A DNA stretch of 64,000 nucleotides, taken from contig AP024596.1 in NCBI GenBank assembly GCA_019704295.1, positions 1,597,369 to 1,661,368 of the forward strand, read 5' to 3'. The notes below the pieces were generated by a model. That model did no database searches. It saw only the letters and a list, made by a program, of their open reading frames with translations, and had not been told where the DNA came from. Position numbers and translations under genes: made by a program. Each line of letters starts with the position of its first letter. Within the stretch, counting starts at the first letter, position 1. The stretch comes from Sulfolobales archaeon HS-7. Its GTDB lineage: Archaea; Thermoproteota; Thermoprotei_A; Sulfolobales; Sulfolobaceae. Shown here one piece after another: positions 9,108 to 19,800 of the stretch.

Positions 9108-10214
9108 TTAAGTGAGGAAACCGTCTAGGAGAGCGAAAACCTTTCTTCTAAAAGTCTCGTAGGAGAACTCCCTGGCACGATTCAGTGATTTCTGGCTAAG
9201 AATTGAGAACTTCTCCTCGTCTATAATGATATTCATGATTTCTTTTGCCGCCTCCTCTGTTGTGTTATAAAGAACGCCGTATTTCCCTCCATCGGAAATG
9301 TCAATCAAGGAACCAGTTGCGTTGTACATTACGGGGACGGCACCAACAGACATGGCCTCTGCAACCCCTAGTCCAAAATTATCGTTTCTCATACAATGTA
9401 AAACGACTTTTGCGTGACTTACTATCTCCAATTTTTCCCTTTCAGGGACATCAGTTAATAGTTCTACATCTTCTCCTGCCATGTTTTTGAGTTTTTCAAA
9501 GTATTCCTTAGAGGACCTAACTTTGTCTAGACCTCCTATTATCTTAAACTGAACTTCCTTATTTTTCTCTCGGACCAATTTAGCTATGTTAATGAACTCG
9601 TCCCAATGTTTAGGTTCAACATACTTCCCTATACCTACTACGAGTTCCTCCTTCTCTCCAACCACAGGTTTCCAGAATACGTCCACGGGTGGATATATAA
9701 CAGAGCATTCGTAGTTATATTCATTCCTAATGAAGTCCCTAATATAAGAAGAACTACAGACGAGCCCCTTGGAGTTGGCTGATCTTTGTATTAAACTCTC
9801 GACTACATTTGCATAAACTCTATTCAAACCTGATCTCCTATTGACTATGTCATTCCTAGACATTAATGCCGTCGGCGGATATATTATATATGAAATGTCT
9901 AAGCCAACTGGAACGTCTACGTAATAGAGGTTAATGGAAATGTCGAATCTCCCCAAAACCTTCTTGGCATTTAACATGATGTAATCTAATGGACCAGAAA
10001 CTAAAGGACCTGTCAGAATGGGCACTGATGAACTCTTTACGCCCTTAACTGCATCCACCATATCCTGAACTTGTGGCAATTTTCCTAAGTTGGGCGTAAC
10101 TGAAACTATTTCTGAAATACCGTACTCTCTCATGGCTTTAATAAACGCTGTCGCAGTCTTTGCCTCACTGTTGAATAAAAGAGGAGGTAAGACTACCAGC
10201 GATTTGAAATTCAT
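9108..10214 (-). CDS. GT4-type glycosyltransferase
   Basis: 368 residues, glycosyltransferase group 1 (GT-B fold). The C-terminal half has the family's donor-binding region: VVGIGKYVEPKHWDEFINIA, and later FGLGVAEAMSVGAVPV, with the conserved glutamate of the E-x7-E region. There are no transmembrane segments, so it acts at the inner membrane face on an activated sugar. A TATA-like box on the minus strand near 10243 lies about 28 bases before the ATG, fitting a leaderless transcript. With two GT2 genes and an epimerase nearby it probably helps build N-glycans or surface polysaccharide. The acceptor is unknown. Confidence 0.8.
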   Translation of the reverse strand: MNFKSLVVLPPLLFNSEAKTATAFIKAMREYGISEIVSVTPNLGKLPQVQDMVDAVKGVKSSSVPILTGPLVSGPLDYIMLNAKKVLGRFDISINLYYVDVPVGLDISYIIYPPTALMSRNDIVNRRSGLNRVYANVVESLIQRSANSKGLVCSSSYIRDFIRNEYNYECSVIYPPVDVFWKPVVGEKEELVVGIGKYVEPKHWDEFINIAKLVREKNKEVQFKIIGGLDKVRSSKEYFEKLKNMAGEDVELLTDVPEREKLEIVSHAKVVLHCMRNDNFGLGVAEAMSVGAVPVMYNATGSLIDISDGGKYGVLYNTTEEAAKEIMNIIIDEEKFSILSQKSLNRAREFSYETFRRKVFALLDGFLT

Positions 10215-10587
10215 TACTTCTCACAATGTTATAGTGAGGAAGCCTATAAATCTTCATATAGGTAATTAGGCTCCCCTTATGAACTTGGTTTGGAAAGTCT
10301 CGATTAGCTTAAGAGAAGCAGTCGTTAGACAATTCTGGTCTCATCATGAATTTACTTCGAACGTTCTTATCGGTTAGCTACGTGTAAGACCACTACTAGG
10401 GCAAAAGGGATAGTAATTATCCGATTAAGGTAATTCTTCGTATTTACTATTATTAAATTTCCAAAATACGAATTAAGCACTGCAGACACTTTTATATATT
10501 CATTTAATTTTATTAGCAATAAATTTACTGTAATATTTTTATCTAATATGAATAGATTTTTATACTACAGAGTCTATATTACTCCTA
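10215..10587. other. Intergenic region with divergent promoters
   Basis: I see no gene. It is AT-rich in its right half. A TATA-like box (tttttatac, about 10557-10565) lies 27 bases before the GTG start at 10588, and a minus-strand box near 10243 serves the GT4 gene. Confidence 0.45.
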
Positions 10588-11619
10588 GTGAAACCGAAAG
10601 TATCAATTCTTGTGGTTCATTTCAATTCGATGAAAATTAGCGAAATAGTAGAAAAACATATCAAAGCCCTTTCTAACTTAAACTACCCAGAATATGAAGT
10701 GGTTGTGGTTGATAACGGTTCTACAGACTCCACATTAAAATTTCTAAGGGAGAGAATCTCCGATTCTAAGTTCAAAGTAGTCAGATCCGATGTCAATACT
10801 TACTTTGGCGGTGGAAACAACGTTGCCTTTAGGCATGCGTCTAAGGATTCAAAATACTTTTTCTTGGTGAACCCTGACGCTATACCTAATCCTGACTCAG
10901 CCGATATATTGGTTGAACTCATGGAAAGCGAACCAAAGCTTGGCGCCATACAGGGCAAGTTCAGAACTGATAAAGGAAGAATTGATACGGGGAGGTTCAT
11001 TGCAGACGATGGAAACGTTATAAGACTACATACCACCAACCTAGACCCGAATAAGGAGAGCATGGTAACGTATGTATCTGGAGCCATGATGATGCTCAGG
11101 GGCGAGGTACCCAGGGCTCGCGGTTACATCTTCCATGAAGTGCCGTTTCTCTACTTCGACTCCAGCGTACTTGGCATGGAACTTTATCATGAGGGGTATG
11201 AGGTTAAGTACTTTCCTTATGAAACGGGATATCACAAGGGAAAAGGAACTACAGGGGATAACGTGAGTGAAACCCATATACATATATCGAGATTCATGTT
11301 CATGATGGTAACTAATTCCAAGTTCAGGAGATATCTGGAAATGTATTTCATCTCCAACTATGCTAAGGAAAATCTGAGGAAATTTATGGGGAAAAAGTTA
11401 GCTTCCCCAAGGAATTACTTAATGGCGTATAGATTAGCACGCAAATACAGCAAAGAGTTTCCCGTTAAACTTAATATATACGGTATTCCTCACGCTGAAT
11501 TCCCTTACAAAAACTTCTTTGTTGATATCGTTTCAGCTAAACTCAGGAAGAGATTTGTTAATGATAGCTACAAGATAGTAATACCACAAGGAAGTAAAGG
11601 CACTTCCCTCAATGGTTAA
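10588..11619 (+). CDS. GT2-family glycosyltransferase
   Basis: 343 residues. The GT-A nucleotide-sugar fold is clear: VSILVVHFNS at the start, VVVDNGSTDSTLKFL, and FFLVNPDAIPNPDS, which carries the metal-binding aspartate region. A later FDSSVLGMELYHEGY resembles the GT2 acceptor-side segment. It starts with GTG, supported by a TATA-like box 27 bases upstream (leaderless). Similar proteins include rhamnosyl- and mannosyltransferases, but the specificity cannot be read from sequence. It is divergent from the GT4 gene. Confidence 0.8.
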   Translation: MKPKVSILVVHFNSMKISEIVEKHIKALSNLNYPEYEVVVVDNGSTDSTLKFLRERISDSKFKVVRSDVNTYFGGGNNVAFRHASKDSKYFFLVNPDAIPNPDSADILVELMESEPKLGAIQGKFRTDKGRIDTGRFIADDGNVIRLHTTNLDPNKESMVTYVSGAMMMLRGEVPRARGYIFHEVPFLYFDSSVLGMELYHEGYEVKYFPYETGYHKGKGTTGDNVSETHIHISRFMFMMVTNSKFRRYLEMYFISNYAKENLRKFMGKKLASPRNYLMAYRLARKYSKEFPVKLNIYGIPHAEFPYKNFFVDIVSAKLRKRFVNDSYKIVIPQGSKGTSLNG

Positions 11620-12182
11620 AGTGCGCTTCTTTGAACTCTAAACATCAACGTCCTTTTACGTTAACCGTGCCAAGGAATGAACCCTGAGAAGGTAAAATTG
11701 AGTACTGTCCTTTTAGAGAGTGTAGTTAAACCTGCTCAACCCATTCATTCTTTGACCTTTGAGTTATACATAAGACTTCCCATATATTTCCGAAGACTCC
11801 GTACAAAAAAGAGGGCTGCGATTATACCTTAGGTAATACAAAAAGTCTCCTTTCTAAATCTCCATAACAGTCGTACCTCGTCCCGCTCTGAAGAGTTAAA
11901 TTTAATTCCTCTTAATCAGAAGAAATTCAATACTCCTAAAGAGGAAAGCAGTGGATTAATCTTCATTGGTCTCTAGCCTATGGAGTGGTATGCTCCGAAA
12001 GATCTAAAAAGGAGGTAAAACATATAGGTATAACTTTCACAATTTCATCGTCTTCAAATTTCACGTAACTTGATTAATACTTTTTAAAAGTATTTACTAA
12101 AATTAATAATATTAAATTATTAAATATAAAATAAAATTCTCTAAAAGCGATTACGGATGAGAATGGGATTCAGAGTATTACG
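11620..12182. other. Intergenic region with one relic repeat
   Basis: I see no open gene. Its left part holds the second copy of the short dispersed repeat. The right 150 bases are extremely AT-rich (runs of a/t at 12060-12135), just past the 3' end of the epimerase gene. Confidence 0.45.
11629..11680 (+). repeat. Short dispersed repeat, copy 2
   Basis: It matches copy 1 at 8789-8845 over ttgaactctaaa-atcaa and ttaaccgt-ccaaggaatga with small gaps. It starts about 10 bases after the GT2 stop codon. Confidence 0.55.
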
Positions 12183-13094
12183 TTAATAAGGTTTTACGTT
12201 TCTGAGTACGTCGTCCGTGGCCTTCGTTATATCCTCGCTCGAACTGTAGTTCACTTTCACGCCTGCTTCTAGCATCTTCCTTATGTCGAGGAGCATCTCC
12301 CTAACGTCCCCTTTCCACCCCCTGCCCTCTCCCGCATCCCTGAACTTATGTTGAGGGTTTAGCCCCATTTCCCCCTCTACAATTGAGGCTATCTCCTTAA
12401 CCGTTACCCAATCGGAATTGCCCAAATTGTAAACCTCGCATTTCCCAGTTACTTTAGCTAAGTGGATCATGGCGTCAATGACGTCCGAAATGTAGATGTA
12501 GCTTTTCCTCTGTTCCCCATTTCCCAGTATCTCCAAGGTGGTGGGATCCCTCATGAGCTTCTTGATGAAGTCGGGTACGATTCCGTGGGTTTGCCTGCTT
12601 CCCCCAACAACGTTAGCCAACCTGAGAATTACGGTCCTTATCCCGTAAACCCTACTGTAGAATTGGAAGATCTCCTCCGCCATGAGCTTGTAAACTCCGT
12701 AGTAGGAGATAGGAGAGGTGCTTGATTCCTCTGGTGTAGGGATTACCCTTGTCTCCCCGTAAACTGTTGAGGAGGAGGTGAAGATCACCTCCTCGCAGTC
12801 GCTTTTCCTGCAGATCTCCGCGACGTTAAGTGAGGCTCTTACGTCCTGATCGAAGTGCTCCCCAACGCTCTCCATTGAAGTCCTTACGTCCGGATTAGCC
12901 GCCAGGTGGTATAGAGTACACCCCTTTTCTAACTTGATATCGCTCGTAAGCCTTAAGTCCTCCACAAGGTAAGTTGCCCCTTCTACCTTGAAATTTCCCG
13001 ACGAGAAGTTATCCACGACAAGGGGTTTCTCCTTTATCAGCCTCTCGGTAAGGTAGGAACCTATGTAGCCTGCTCCCCCAGTTATAACTACCAT
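12183..13094 (-). CDS. NAD-dependent nucleotide-sugar epimerase (GalE-like)
   Basis: 303 residues, extended short-chain dehydrogenase. The NAD motif GGAGYIG is at residues 6-12. The catalytic pair is in SYYGVYKLMAEE (Y-x3-K), and the active-site serines are in IFTSSSTVYG. NGEQRKSYIYISDVIDAMI is the substrate-domain signature. It probably interconverts UDP-glucose and UDP-galactose or a related sugar, supplying the neighbouring glycosyltransferases. The length (about 300) is usual for archaeal GalE-like enzymes. The exact substrate is unresolved. Decayed relatives of the same pathway follow at 13.5-14.5 kb. Confidence 0.85.
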   Translation of the reverse strand: MVVITGGAGYIGSYLTERLIKEKPLVVDNFSSGNFKVEGATYLVEDLRLTSDIKLEKGCTLYHLAANPDVRTSMESVGEHFDQDVRASLNVAEICRKSDCEEVIFTSSSTVYGETRVIPTPEESSTSPISYYGVYKLMAEEIFQFYSRVYGIRTVILRLANVVGGSRQTHGIVPDFIKKLMRDPTTLEILGNGEQRKSYIYISDVIDAMIHLAKVTGKCEVYNLGNSDWVTVKEIASIVEGEMGLNPQHKFRDAGEGRGWKGDVREMLLDIRKMLEAGVKVNYSSSEDITKATDDVLRNVKPY

Positions 13095-13559
13095 GAGATC
13101 TGAGATGCCGTGAAGTATTAATGTCTTGTGAAATTAACCCTCGCTACTTCTATACGTCTTTAGGTATTTCTTATTTCGTTCAACTTCAGTTGTTAAAGAA
13201 GTGTTTTGCGTTAATTTCTATAACAGTAACAGCAGTAGATACTCTCTCTTTTTTAATCACGGGAGTGGACAATTCATGTTACGAAAGTCTTAATGGGGGT
13301 AGTTGTTTCTCAGGGAGCCACCTGATTACTTAACTAGTCAAATAATGGGATTTCGATAGGGTATGATCCTACTACACCAACTGTTCTTCGCGGAGAAACT
13401 AACTGATTAAAAGGTCAAATTGAGGAACTGTGATAGAAGAGAATAGGGTGTGTCGTTTTTCACTTGGTTGATACTCCTACCCCTGAAGATTGCGAGGATT
13501 TCCGAAGCGAGAGTGCATTTTTTAACCCTTTAAGTAGCGATAAGATGCTTAAAATTACG

Positions 13560-13989
13560 GGAAAGAGCGGGACCAACGTTCATATACCCTTTTTGTCAAG
13601 TCCGTGCACTTATAGGGACTACCCAATTAACGAAAAGTTAAGGTTGATGTAAATCCCGTAGGTCTACGTAACTGCTACGAACACAGCAGGAGGTTTTCAG
13701 AGTCCCTTTCCTCGTCATTTTATGGGAGTATCGACTTGACGTAAGAATCAAGAGGCTGTTAAGCGTTTACGGTCATAGGCTAAGAGGTGGTGGCGGTTAC
13801 GCAAGCATTTATTCCAGATTTATTATTCAGACTCTCGCCGAATATGACGCCATAGGGAGGGGGGATCAAACGAGGTCATTTCTATACGTAGACGATCAGA
13901 TTAAGGCGACAATTCTGATAATAGTAAGAGGAATTTCAAAATGTGAGATATTTATTATAGGATGCGATAGGGAGATAATAATCGTTTAA
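13560..13989 (+). pseudogene. Decayed UDP-glucuronate decarboxylase-like gene
   Basis: Fragments in shifting frames match the C-terminal two thirds of a UDP-xylose-synthase-type dehydratase. They are: FLSSPCTYRDYPINEKLR (about 13585-13650); PVGLRNCYEHSRRFSESL (13655-13708), which holds the family's G-R-x-C-Y-x3-K-like active site; then, after a one-base frameshift near 13737, YGHRLRGGGGYAS and GRGDQTRSFLYVDD, the family signature, open to the stop at 13987-13989. Several stops break it. It lies beside an intact epimerase and a decayed UDP-glucose dehydrogenase, so a UDP-glucuronate/UDP-xylose branch appears to have been lost. Confidence 0.75.
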
Positions 13990-14188
13990 CTACTCTATTT
14001 AATTAGGAATATCACATCCTAAAAATCGAAAATAGTTAACTTGAATGGTAAATCAGACAATTGGTTAAATGTAGCTAATATCTCAGAGGCACGGAACTTT
14101 TGGAATGGGAGCCCAAGATATGACCAGCGGAAGGACTTAGGTCCGCAATAAACCGATTTAAGGGCGTTTAGAAGTTAAAGTCAACGTA

Positions 14189-14462
14189 GTGAAGTTAGGT
14201 TACGTGGGGCGCATCACATTACTTGCCTCAAGGGGATGCCGTAATGGGTATTGATGTAGATCGAAACAAAGTAGAGGATCTTGAGAATGTAAAATTACCA
14301 CATACATGAACCTGGATTAGAAAATTTTCTCAGCCTAGCAAGATAGAAGATTGAGCTCTCAGCGATAAAAAGTGCTCTTGAGTTTAAATTAGTCTTCATA
14401 ACAGTTAAGATGGAGGGAGACGACTTCAGAGGTATTGAAACCTACTCAAGTCGAAGAAAGTA
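14189..14462 (+). pseudogene. Decayed UDP-glucose 6-dehydrogenase gene
   Basis: Broken-frame pieces match the N-terminal NAD domain of UDP-glucose dehydrogenase. They are: VKLGYVGRITLLASRG (14189-14236), the degenerate G-x-G-Y-V-G nucleotide motif; GIDVDRNKVEDLENVKLP (about 14248-14301); and, after one more base, IHEPGLENFLS, the diagnostic EPGL segment. A later open piece reads LVFITV followed by EGDDFRGIE. At least two frameshifts and several stops are present, and the rest of the gene is missing. In the intact state it would make UDP-glucuronate, the substrate of the decayed decarboxylase just upstream. Confidence 0.75.
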
Positions 14463-14649
14463 GTGGATATGCGAAGAGTGCTTAACCCTAGGTACTTCAG
14501 CTTACTGATGCAATAGGCAATTTAATTAAGAGGGGAACGAAATTTCACGCTAAGAGAATTCAACAAGCCTTTGATTTAGGTAATATTAATGGATATCTCA
14601 ACTACCTTAACACCTTACGGGAAAACCGATTCGATTGTCATGAACTTGT

Positions 14650-15804
14650 TTAGGAGGCAAGTCCGATCACTCCCATCAGGAAAACGAAGACAAGCGTAAT
14701 GAAATACACAATACTTCTCGCTGATGAGTAAGCGTTACTCCCCATTATCTTACGATTGGAAACTACTATACCAAGGATGAGAAGTGGAAGGGTTATCACA
14801 ATAGGTGAAACCGAAAGTATAGAAACCGCAAAATTCATTAAACCTAAGAAGTTTCCGTAGATGGCCACGATTACTAGAGCAGGAAAAGATTCAAGGACGT
14901 AGAGTATTAATGCGTTTTCTCTCTTTCTATTACTGCCAAAGATCTCCAGAACGCCCCATGAGCTGGCCAAGGACACCACAACAAGTGCTAGAAATCCCGC
15001 TACAACTAGGAGAAAACCTAAGATGAAGTTGCGAGGAAGAAAATCGGGGGATAAGACGGCTGTTGGGAATCCCCTTGCCCCGAGAATTTCCGCAAATACT
15101 ATTATCCCTTCGGTAGCCACTGATCCCAATATGGTTTCTCTACTTAACCATGATAGCTTCTCACTAGTGTTTCCCCTTATCGTACCGTATTTAACCGCAG
15201 TAGAGTAGCTCTGATAAACCGGCATACACGGCGGAGTTACCACTGCGCCTACATTGACCGCCATGAACAGTAAAAATTTCTCTGTAGGAGAAAAATAAAA
15301 TATAGAGGTAACAGGATGGAAGGGAAAAACGAAGATCAATGAAGTCGTCAGAAGGACGCCAGAAATTCCAATTAGAATCCTCTCCGCATCCGACAGTTTA
15401 CCTGAAGTGAATACTAGCAGGTGAAATATAAATGCCAAAATTATTCCCGTTATGGGGTTCAATCCCATCAGCATGAAACCGATTCCTATTCCCGCATATT
15501 CGCAGAGGTAGGTGAACAGGTCTACCGAGAAAATGGGAATTATTGACGTCAGTGCGAGTTTGGCGGAATACCTCTCCCTTATTATTCCCCCGATCCCAGA
15601 GCCCGTCACGGCTCCTACTCTGCCTGACGCCTCTTGAATTACGTATAGAGGTATTGAGAGGACCATTATGAACCAAACTAGCCTTAGACCGTATTCGAGT
15701 CCGGTAATATATCCTCCTATGAAACTGGCGGCGTCTGCATTAGAGAGAAGTGCCACCCATGCTGGTCCAAACAGGTTCATCTTTTCCCTTATAGACATTG
15801 TCAA
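14650..15804 (-). CDS. NRAMP-like metal transporter, divergent
   Basis: 384 residues with about ten hydrophobic segments, resembling the NRAMP/MntH fold. The first helix has GPAWVALLSNADAAS where NRAMP transporters have the DPGN metal site, so the aspartate is kept but the motif is altered. Helix 6 has TPPCMPVYQSY where the family has MPH. It would move Mn2+, Mg2+ or another divalent ion with protons, but the altered sites leave the ion open. It ends a unit with a Rieske protein (4-base gap) and a Dps-like protein, which points to metal homeostasis under oxidative stress. Confidence 0.65.
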   Translation of the reverse strand: MTMSIREKMNLFGPAWVALLSNADAASFIGGYITGLEYGLRLVWFIMVLSIPLYVIQEASGRVGAVTGSGIGGIIRERYSAKLALTSIIPIFSVDLFTYLCEYAGIGIGFMLMGLNPITGIILAFIFHLLVFTSGKLSDAERILIGISGVLLTTSLIFVFPFHPVTSIFYFSPTEKFLLFMAVNVGAVVTPPCMPVYQSYSTAVKYGTIRGNTSEKLSWLSRETILGSVATEGIIVFAEILGARGFPTAVLSPDFLPRNFILGFLLVVAGFLALVVVSLASSWGVLEIFGSNRKRENALILYVLESFPALVIVAIYGNFLGLMNFAVSILSVSPIVITLPLLILGIVVSNRKIMGSNAYSSARSIVYFITLVFVFLMGVIGLAS

Positions 15805-15807
15805 CCA

Positions 15808-16137
15808 CTATGGGAGGTCCAAGCAGATCTGATTATCTCTAATCGTTGGTTTGTAAACTTCCAAATTTCCCGTCTCCCTCCACTTACCGTAAGCCTCGCC
15901 GTATGGTATTTTCAGCGGTACACCCGTGTTCAGATCGTACACGTAACCGTGCATATAGCAGGTGATCGTCTCGTTTTCGACTTTTCCCTTTGACATATCG
16001 GCTCCTTTATGCGGACAGCAGGGAGAGATCACCCATATCCTACTATCTGACTTATATATTACGAAAAAAGTATTGCCTATTAGCTCTTTCTGTAACACGT
16101 TGTTTTTTACCTCATCTTTGGGTATACATCGTATCAA
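15808..16137 (-). CDS. Rieske [2Fe-2S] ferredoxin
   Basis: 109 residues from a TTG at 16137, placed four bases after the stop of the upstream gene. The open frame extends up to an ATG at 16215, but that would overlap the Dps-like gene by 74 bases, so the TTG is preferred. Cluster ligands are visible: CPHKGADMSKG and CYMHGYVYDLNTG, that is C-x-H and C-x2-H with the usual spacing. There is no membrane segment, so it is a soluble electron carrier. It sits between a Dps-like gene and an NRAMP-like gene, suggesting electron delivery for peroxide or iron handling. Confidence 0.8.
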   Translation of the reverse strand: MIRCIPKDEVKNNVLQKELIGNTFFVIYKSDSRIWVISPCCPHKGADMSKGKVENETITCYMHGYVYDLNTGVPLKIPYGEAYGKWRETGNLEVYKPTIRDNQICLDLP

Positions 16138-16141
16138 CGGG

Positions 16142-16723
16142 TTACTTACTTCCTTTTTTCGATAGCGGTCCCTCACCAGGATAAGATCTCCTGAAATGTC
16201 CTGATGGTCTGCCATATAGAAGTTCCAAGAACCACGCCTCGTGCTCTATTTCCTCCTGTAAAATCCTCTGAGCTAAATCGTAAGTTCGTGGATCTTTTCC
16301 TAACGTCATCTCGCATACCTCATTCCACGTTCTTATTGCACACTGTTCCGCCTCTAGAAGGACTTTGAGTATTGTTTTGGGATCCTTCCAGTTCTCGGGA
16401 AGATAGGGATCCGCACACGCTGATACATCTGCAACTTGCCTCATATCCCTGGGTAGCTCTCCTCCTAGTTCGTAGACTCTCTGTGACATTAATTCAAAGT
16501 GTAATCTGTCCTCAAGACGGGCATCTTCAGCGATCTCCTTTAATCCCTCTCCTTCCAGCCCAGTTAGGTGCATTCTCAGTATAGTATAGTAGTAGTAAGT
16601 GGTAAACTCGGCTGCAGTAGCCTTTACCAGCTTATCTATTAACTTATTCACATCAAGTCCAGACTTCCTGACTTCCTCTACTCCAACTACTTCTAATTCA
16701 TCTCTTCTCTTATTCTCCGACAT
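16142..16723 (-). CDS. Dps-like thioferritin (DPSL)
   Basis: 193 residues, four-helix ferritin-like protein. Di-iron ligands are recognisable: E39, E71 with H75, E124/E126 and the EEIEHE segment near 157-162. Two cysteines, C128 and C137, lie close to the metal site, which is the mark of DPSL proteins (thioferritins), known from Sulfolobus solfataricus as peroxide-consuming, iron-storing nanocages. The length agrees with that family. It is the first gene of a three-gene unit with Rieske and NRAMP-like genes. A TATA-like box on the minus strand lies near 16750. Confidence 0.8.
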   Translation of the reverse strand: MSENKRRDELEVVGVEEVRKSGLDVNKLIDKLVKATAAEFTTYYYYTILRMHLTGLEGEGLKEIAEDARLEDRLHFELMSQRVYELGGELPRDMRQVADVSACADPYLPENWKDPKTILKVLLEAEQCAIRTWNEVCEMTLGKDPRTYDLAQRILQEEIEHEAWFLELLYGRPSGHFRRSYPGEGPLSKKGSK

Positions 16724-16866
16724 ATTTTACCTGTTATATCATAGTTTATATCTATTAATAAGTCTTTCTATTTAATAGTTAGTCTAAACTAAGACGTATT
16801 AATTACGTAACGATTCCACAAGATGTTCACTAAAAATTTAAATAGTGGGAAAATGAATAAAAAATA

Positions 16867-19800
16867 ATGAAGGAAATCATAGGAATGTTAGGGATAGTAT
16901 TCTTAATTATAGTGATGGTAGAGGTGCTCTCAATTTACAGTTCCACATCATCGCAGATCCAAGCGTCGTATATCCAGTCAATATTGACGATGGCGCAAAA
17001 CTATCCAGAACTAACGTCTACATGGGGAAACGGAACTCTTGCCTACTATGAGGACTCCGGTGATCAACCCGTCTGTATAGTAGGGGTTGTGTACTTTCCG
17101 ACGCCGTATGCTCAACCTTTCGTGCTGGATTTCAACTATACGGATTCCAGCATTCCAGCGTTCGCCTCTCCAAGCCTGATCCCTTCAAAGTGTTACGCTA
17201 CGTTCCTTAACGTTTACTCAGTGCCTCAGGGAAGCGGATTCAAACTATTAACGAATGGGGTAGTTGAGAAAGGCAAAGTACTTCTCTCTCCAGGAGATAT
17301 AATAGCCGTTCCCTACGAATCCGGATCGGTGGCCTTCATATCCTCCACTGGGTTATCGTTTTATTACCCCAATTTGCCTAGAGAAGTAACTATAAATGGA
17401 GATCAGATTGAAAAGAGCAACAGTCTTGTTTTAAGTAAATTAAATACAACTCTTAACAGTGTAATAAAAGAGGCTGAGAATTCGTTTTACTCAAAGGATT
17501 TCAGCTATCTCGAAGTTAAGGTATACAGCGTTAATAATCAAGGAACGAAAAGCCCTAGTGTAATAGTATATCTAGGTAATGGAGCTCATTACGTTGTTAA
17601 AACAGATGAGAAGATACTAGTGGATCAATGTACCTTGGTTACCCTTGTAGCGAACACCTCGCCCTGCTATTCGTTTTCTAGATGGGGGGGAATTCCCTCA
17701 AAAACACTTAATAATCATGGACTGATAGAAACGTTCATGTTTAAGGGTCAGCAAACGGTATGTGCGTATTTCAACCAGTTTTCTCCGAAGACTTTCCTAA
17801 ACGGAAACTTTTATTCAAACGTAAGCGTAGTCTTCGAATGGCCGGGCACAGGAGCTCCCATAGGAGGATACGCCACGATATCAAACGGAGGAAAGAGCTT
17901 AAACATATCGAATAACGCGACTTTCTGTGCGAGCTTAGATACCAAGTTAACGCTAACTCCTAACTCGTTCTGCCTTGGACTCGAATCGAGCGGTGGATAT
18001 GGAAGTTTACGATTCACCCCTGGGGTTACAAATAAATTGACTCACGTTGATTACCATCAAGTACATTGTTATGAAAGTAAAACTTCGAAAAAAACCATCA
18101 AGTACGACATAGAGAAGGAGGTGGTCTGCTACGTCCTTTATGATTCGGCCTTACAAAGCGTACATGCGGGTCTTATAGGACAGAAGAGTTCTAAGAATTG
18201 CATTGAATATTGCTTTGTTAACGAAGTTTGCTTTTACTTCCCATATGTGTACTATAGTATACAGTTTAGAGATATAGCGACTGGTCAAATTGTTAATGCG
18301 TCAGGGTTCGATAATACCAGTTTAGTCTATGGAGCTTACGCTCACGGTCCGTATAGTGGCGTACCGAGGAACAATTGCTACTGGGGACAGGCATCGGTCT
18401 TTCAGAATCAAACCTCCCTGATATTCTTTGACTCCCTACCAGGAAAACAAAATGAATCTACATTAAATGAATTTAACTCTACTATTACAGCCATTCCGGG
18501 AGCGTACTTCAGGAACAACACGGAATTTTCGTGGATGAACCCCGTTTTTGGAACTACGGGTACATATCCGTTTAAAAACGACACGTGCATATCTACGGCG
18601 GAGGTCATTCAGTGCGGAGTAACGCTCTTCTTCAGGCCCATTGAATTAGTGAAAATAAAGGCTAACGGTGAAGGCTACGTAACGTCGAGTTTCGTAAATG
18701 CCCTATCGGGAAAGAATCAGACCCTTGGAATTAATCCTTATCAATGTGCAATAGCATTAGTTCCATACGGTTACACCCTTAATGTCAGTTCTGACTCCTG
18801 GAATTCCCACATTACGTTTAGTTCCGTCACAGTATCTAACGACTCTCCTCCGACGGAAAGCGTCGTTTACCCAGTTTTCAAGAAATTCAATCCCAGCGAC
18901 GTAGCCAGTCCCTACTGTTGGAATGGGACAGTTCCAAGCAGGATCAAAAATGTTATGAATATCAAAGAGGATTCCTTCATAAGCATACCTATCCTGGACT
19001 GGGCTACGGTAAGCGTTCAATACAATGGAGAGGAGACAGCTAAGATAGTACTTGCAACAAATACGGGGGGATTGTTAACTTATACCAACGGAACTCAAGC
19101 GGGAATAGTTGTAACTTCGGGAGTTTACGAACTTCCCGTTAACTCCATGCTCTACTTCAGTGGAGCACCTTATTTAGGGAACACGTTTTCAAATTGGTCT
19201 GGGAACATAACGGAGGTAAGTCGAACCCCATTCGAGTTATTTAATTCTACGGGAATGGTTCAGAGTTTGCCCAACGGACCCGCGGCATTTTACGTTCCCT
19301 CCTTTACGGTAGTGTTAAATTCCAGCATGGGAATAACCGCAAACTTCGTCAAAATACCTCCAGCCCTGTTGAATTATTCGGTCAAATTAACGTTTAACCT
19401 GCCCGGAAACTACAACGTTACGGGCGAGAACTCGATCGGCGGAATATCTTATCCCATAGACATTGCTCATTCCCTCAGTGATAGTGATTCAAAAAGTCAA
19501 ACGTGTTCTTACGTTGACCTCACTGCAGGGAGTATGGGTTCCGTATTGGTTACGGGGTTCTTTGACGCAGGTAGTAACTACAACACCGGATTCAATGTAG
19601 GCCTAAAATCAAATGATAAGAGCTTTTACAGTTGCACAGTAAGCTTCACCAATTCCCCTAGTAATAATTACGCGATAGGGAACATAAGTTATACTTATAT
19701 TACTGGATACTATATTGGCGTAATTTACGTAACCAGAGGTACAATGGTTAGACCCGCAATAGTTCCAATGTTCTATGGAACGGATTACTCGTCAGTTTTT

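Noticed and set aside
13121..13333. 70-codon plus-strand open frame after the epimerase gene
   Set aside because: No recognisable motif, start signal or family. It lies in a region of decayed genes.
16138..16215. Longer Rieske protein starting at ATG 16215
   Set aside because: It would overlap the Dps-like gene by 74 bases. A TTG directly after that gene's stop gives the normal Rieske length.
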